Source: Candidatus Tectimicrobiota bacterium
GTDB taxonomy: Bacteria; UBA8248
DNA: 6,007 bases
Direction: 5' to 3'
NCBI GenBank assembly: GCA_016184445.1
Contig: JACPCT010000231.1
Coordinates: 1-6,007 of the forward strand
The translations under genes and the position numbers were made by a program. Below the pieces are notes generated by a model. The model searched no databases. It saw only the letters and a list, made by a program, of their open reading frames with translations, and was not told where the DNA came from. Every line of letters begins with the position of its first letter. Within the stretch, counting starts at the first letter, position 1. Positions 5,474-6,007 of the stretch are shown piece after piece.

Positions 5474-6007
5474 ATGAGATTCCGCATTCTGGGTTGCTGG
5501 CCCCTCCGGGGCGGGGCGCTCCTCCTCATCGCCGCCGCGGCCGCCCTGGCCCTCCCGGCCCCCGCGGCGCGCGCCGGGGCCCTCACGATCGGGGGCTCGG
5601 GCACGGGCCTGGGCGCGATGCGGCTGCTGGCCGGGGCGTTCGAGAGCGCCCACCCCGATGTGAGGATCACGGTCGTTCCCAGCCTGGGGACGGGCGGCGG
5701 GATCAGGGCCCTGGCGGATGGGGCCATCAGCCTGGCCGTCATCTCCCGGCCGCTGAAGGATGCCGAGCGCGCCCGGGACATGACCGCGGAAGAGTACGCA
5801 AGGACCCCCTTCGTCTTCGCCACCGCGAAGAAGGATGCCCCCTCCGGCTTCACCCTCCAGCAGTTCGCTGAAATCTACGCGGGCCGCATGGCCCTCTGGC
5901 CCGGCGGCGGGCGGATCCGGGTGATCCTCCGCCCCAAGAGTGACTCGGACACCGCCATCCTCGAGGGCATGTCCCCCGCCATGCGCCGGGCCCTTGAGGA
6001 GGCGCGG
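5474..6007 (+). CDS. PstS-like periplasmic substrate-binding protein (phosphate/oxyanion ABC transporter type), C-terminus beyond the window
   Basis: ATG at 5474 with GGAAGGA (5459-5465) 8 bases upstream opens 178 codons to the right edge. A signal peptide is clear: basic start MRFR, hydrophobic core ALLLIAAAAALAL (15-27), and an A-R-A site ending at residue 34. The mature protein begins GALTIGGSGTGLGAM (35-49), a strand followed by a glycine-rich loop that in PstS relatives binds the anion with serine and threonine. Further matches are FESAHPDVRITVVPSLGTGGG (from about residue 57), the domain-linking LAVISRPL segment and RTPFVFAT. Late in the fragment is RVILRPKSDSDT, in the position of the second anion-binding loop. 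It would capture phosphate or another small anion for an ABC importer. No transporter gene is visible. The signal peptide looks like signal peptidase I type, not lipoprotein. Ligand identity is uncertain. Confidence 0.85.
   Translation, partial: MRFRILGCWPLRGGALLLIAAAAALALPAPAARAGALTIGGSGTGLGAMRLLAGAFESAHPDVRITVVPSLGTGGGIRALADGAISLAVISRPLKDAERARDMTAEEYARTPFVFATAKKDAPSGFTLQQFAEIYAGRMALWPGGGRIRVILRPKSDSDTAILEGMSPAMRRALEEAR

Noticed and set aside
3690..5871. Plus-strand open frames across the M24 gene and the divergent region (3690-4853 and 4591-5871)
   Set aside because: These are shadows of the M24 gene and, further on, of the PstS-like gene in another frame. There is no domain-like sequence.

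Overview
The window is about two thirds G+C and comes from a bacterium whose coding sequence strongly favours G or C at third codon positions. The exported PstS-like protein at the right end suggests a Gram-negative cell plan. The style (very high GC, dispersed GTAGGGGC and TGTCATYC hairpins between genes, broad-specificity hydrolases) resembles uncultivated soil or marine lineages such as Rokubacteria, Tectomicrobia or deltaproteobacterial relatives. That placement is an impression, not a demonstrated assignment.

Layout. From about 5031 down to base 1, every recognisable gene is on the minus strand. In transcription order they are: a frameshifted creatinase/M24-fold protein (5031-3810), an alpha/beta hydrolase of the 2,6-dihydroxypseudooxynicotine hydrolase/FrsA-like type (3614-2493), a possible 44-residue membrane protein (2329-2195), a dihydroorotase/allantoinase/dihydropyrimidinase-type amidohydrolase (1828-467), and the first 102 codons of a probable arginase/agmatinase-family protein (307-1, running off the left edge). 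On the plus strand, after a 442-base divergent intergenic region, a PstS-like periplasmic binding protein begins at 5474 and runs off the right edge.

How the genes may work together. The amidohydrolase opens cyclic amides or ureides, the arginase-like protein would cleave a guanidino or amidino C-N bond, the creatinase fold also occurs in C-N hydrolases, and the nearest named relative of the alpha/beta hydrolase acts in heterocycle breakdown. Together they look like a catabolic cluster for a nitrogen-rich ring or guanidino compound. The substrate cannot be read from the sequence. Two neighbouring genes carry lesions: a one-base frameshift in the M24 gene, and an apparent in-frame loss of about 20 residues in the alpha/beta hydrolase. 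The cluster may therefore be decaying, or the assembly may contain errors.

Between genes. Every gap in the minus-strand cluster contains inverted repeats: four members of a GTAGGGGC...GCCCCTAC hairpin family, two long TGTCATYC...GRATGACA hairpins and a perfect 29-base palindrome. A conserved block (TTGACC, 17 or 18 bases, GAATAT) lies exactly 62 bases before the start codons of both the amidohydrolase and the arginase-like gene. This is the most distinctive regulatory signal in the window. I found no RNA genes, CRISPR array or complete mobile element.
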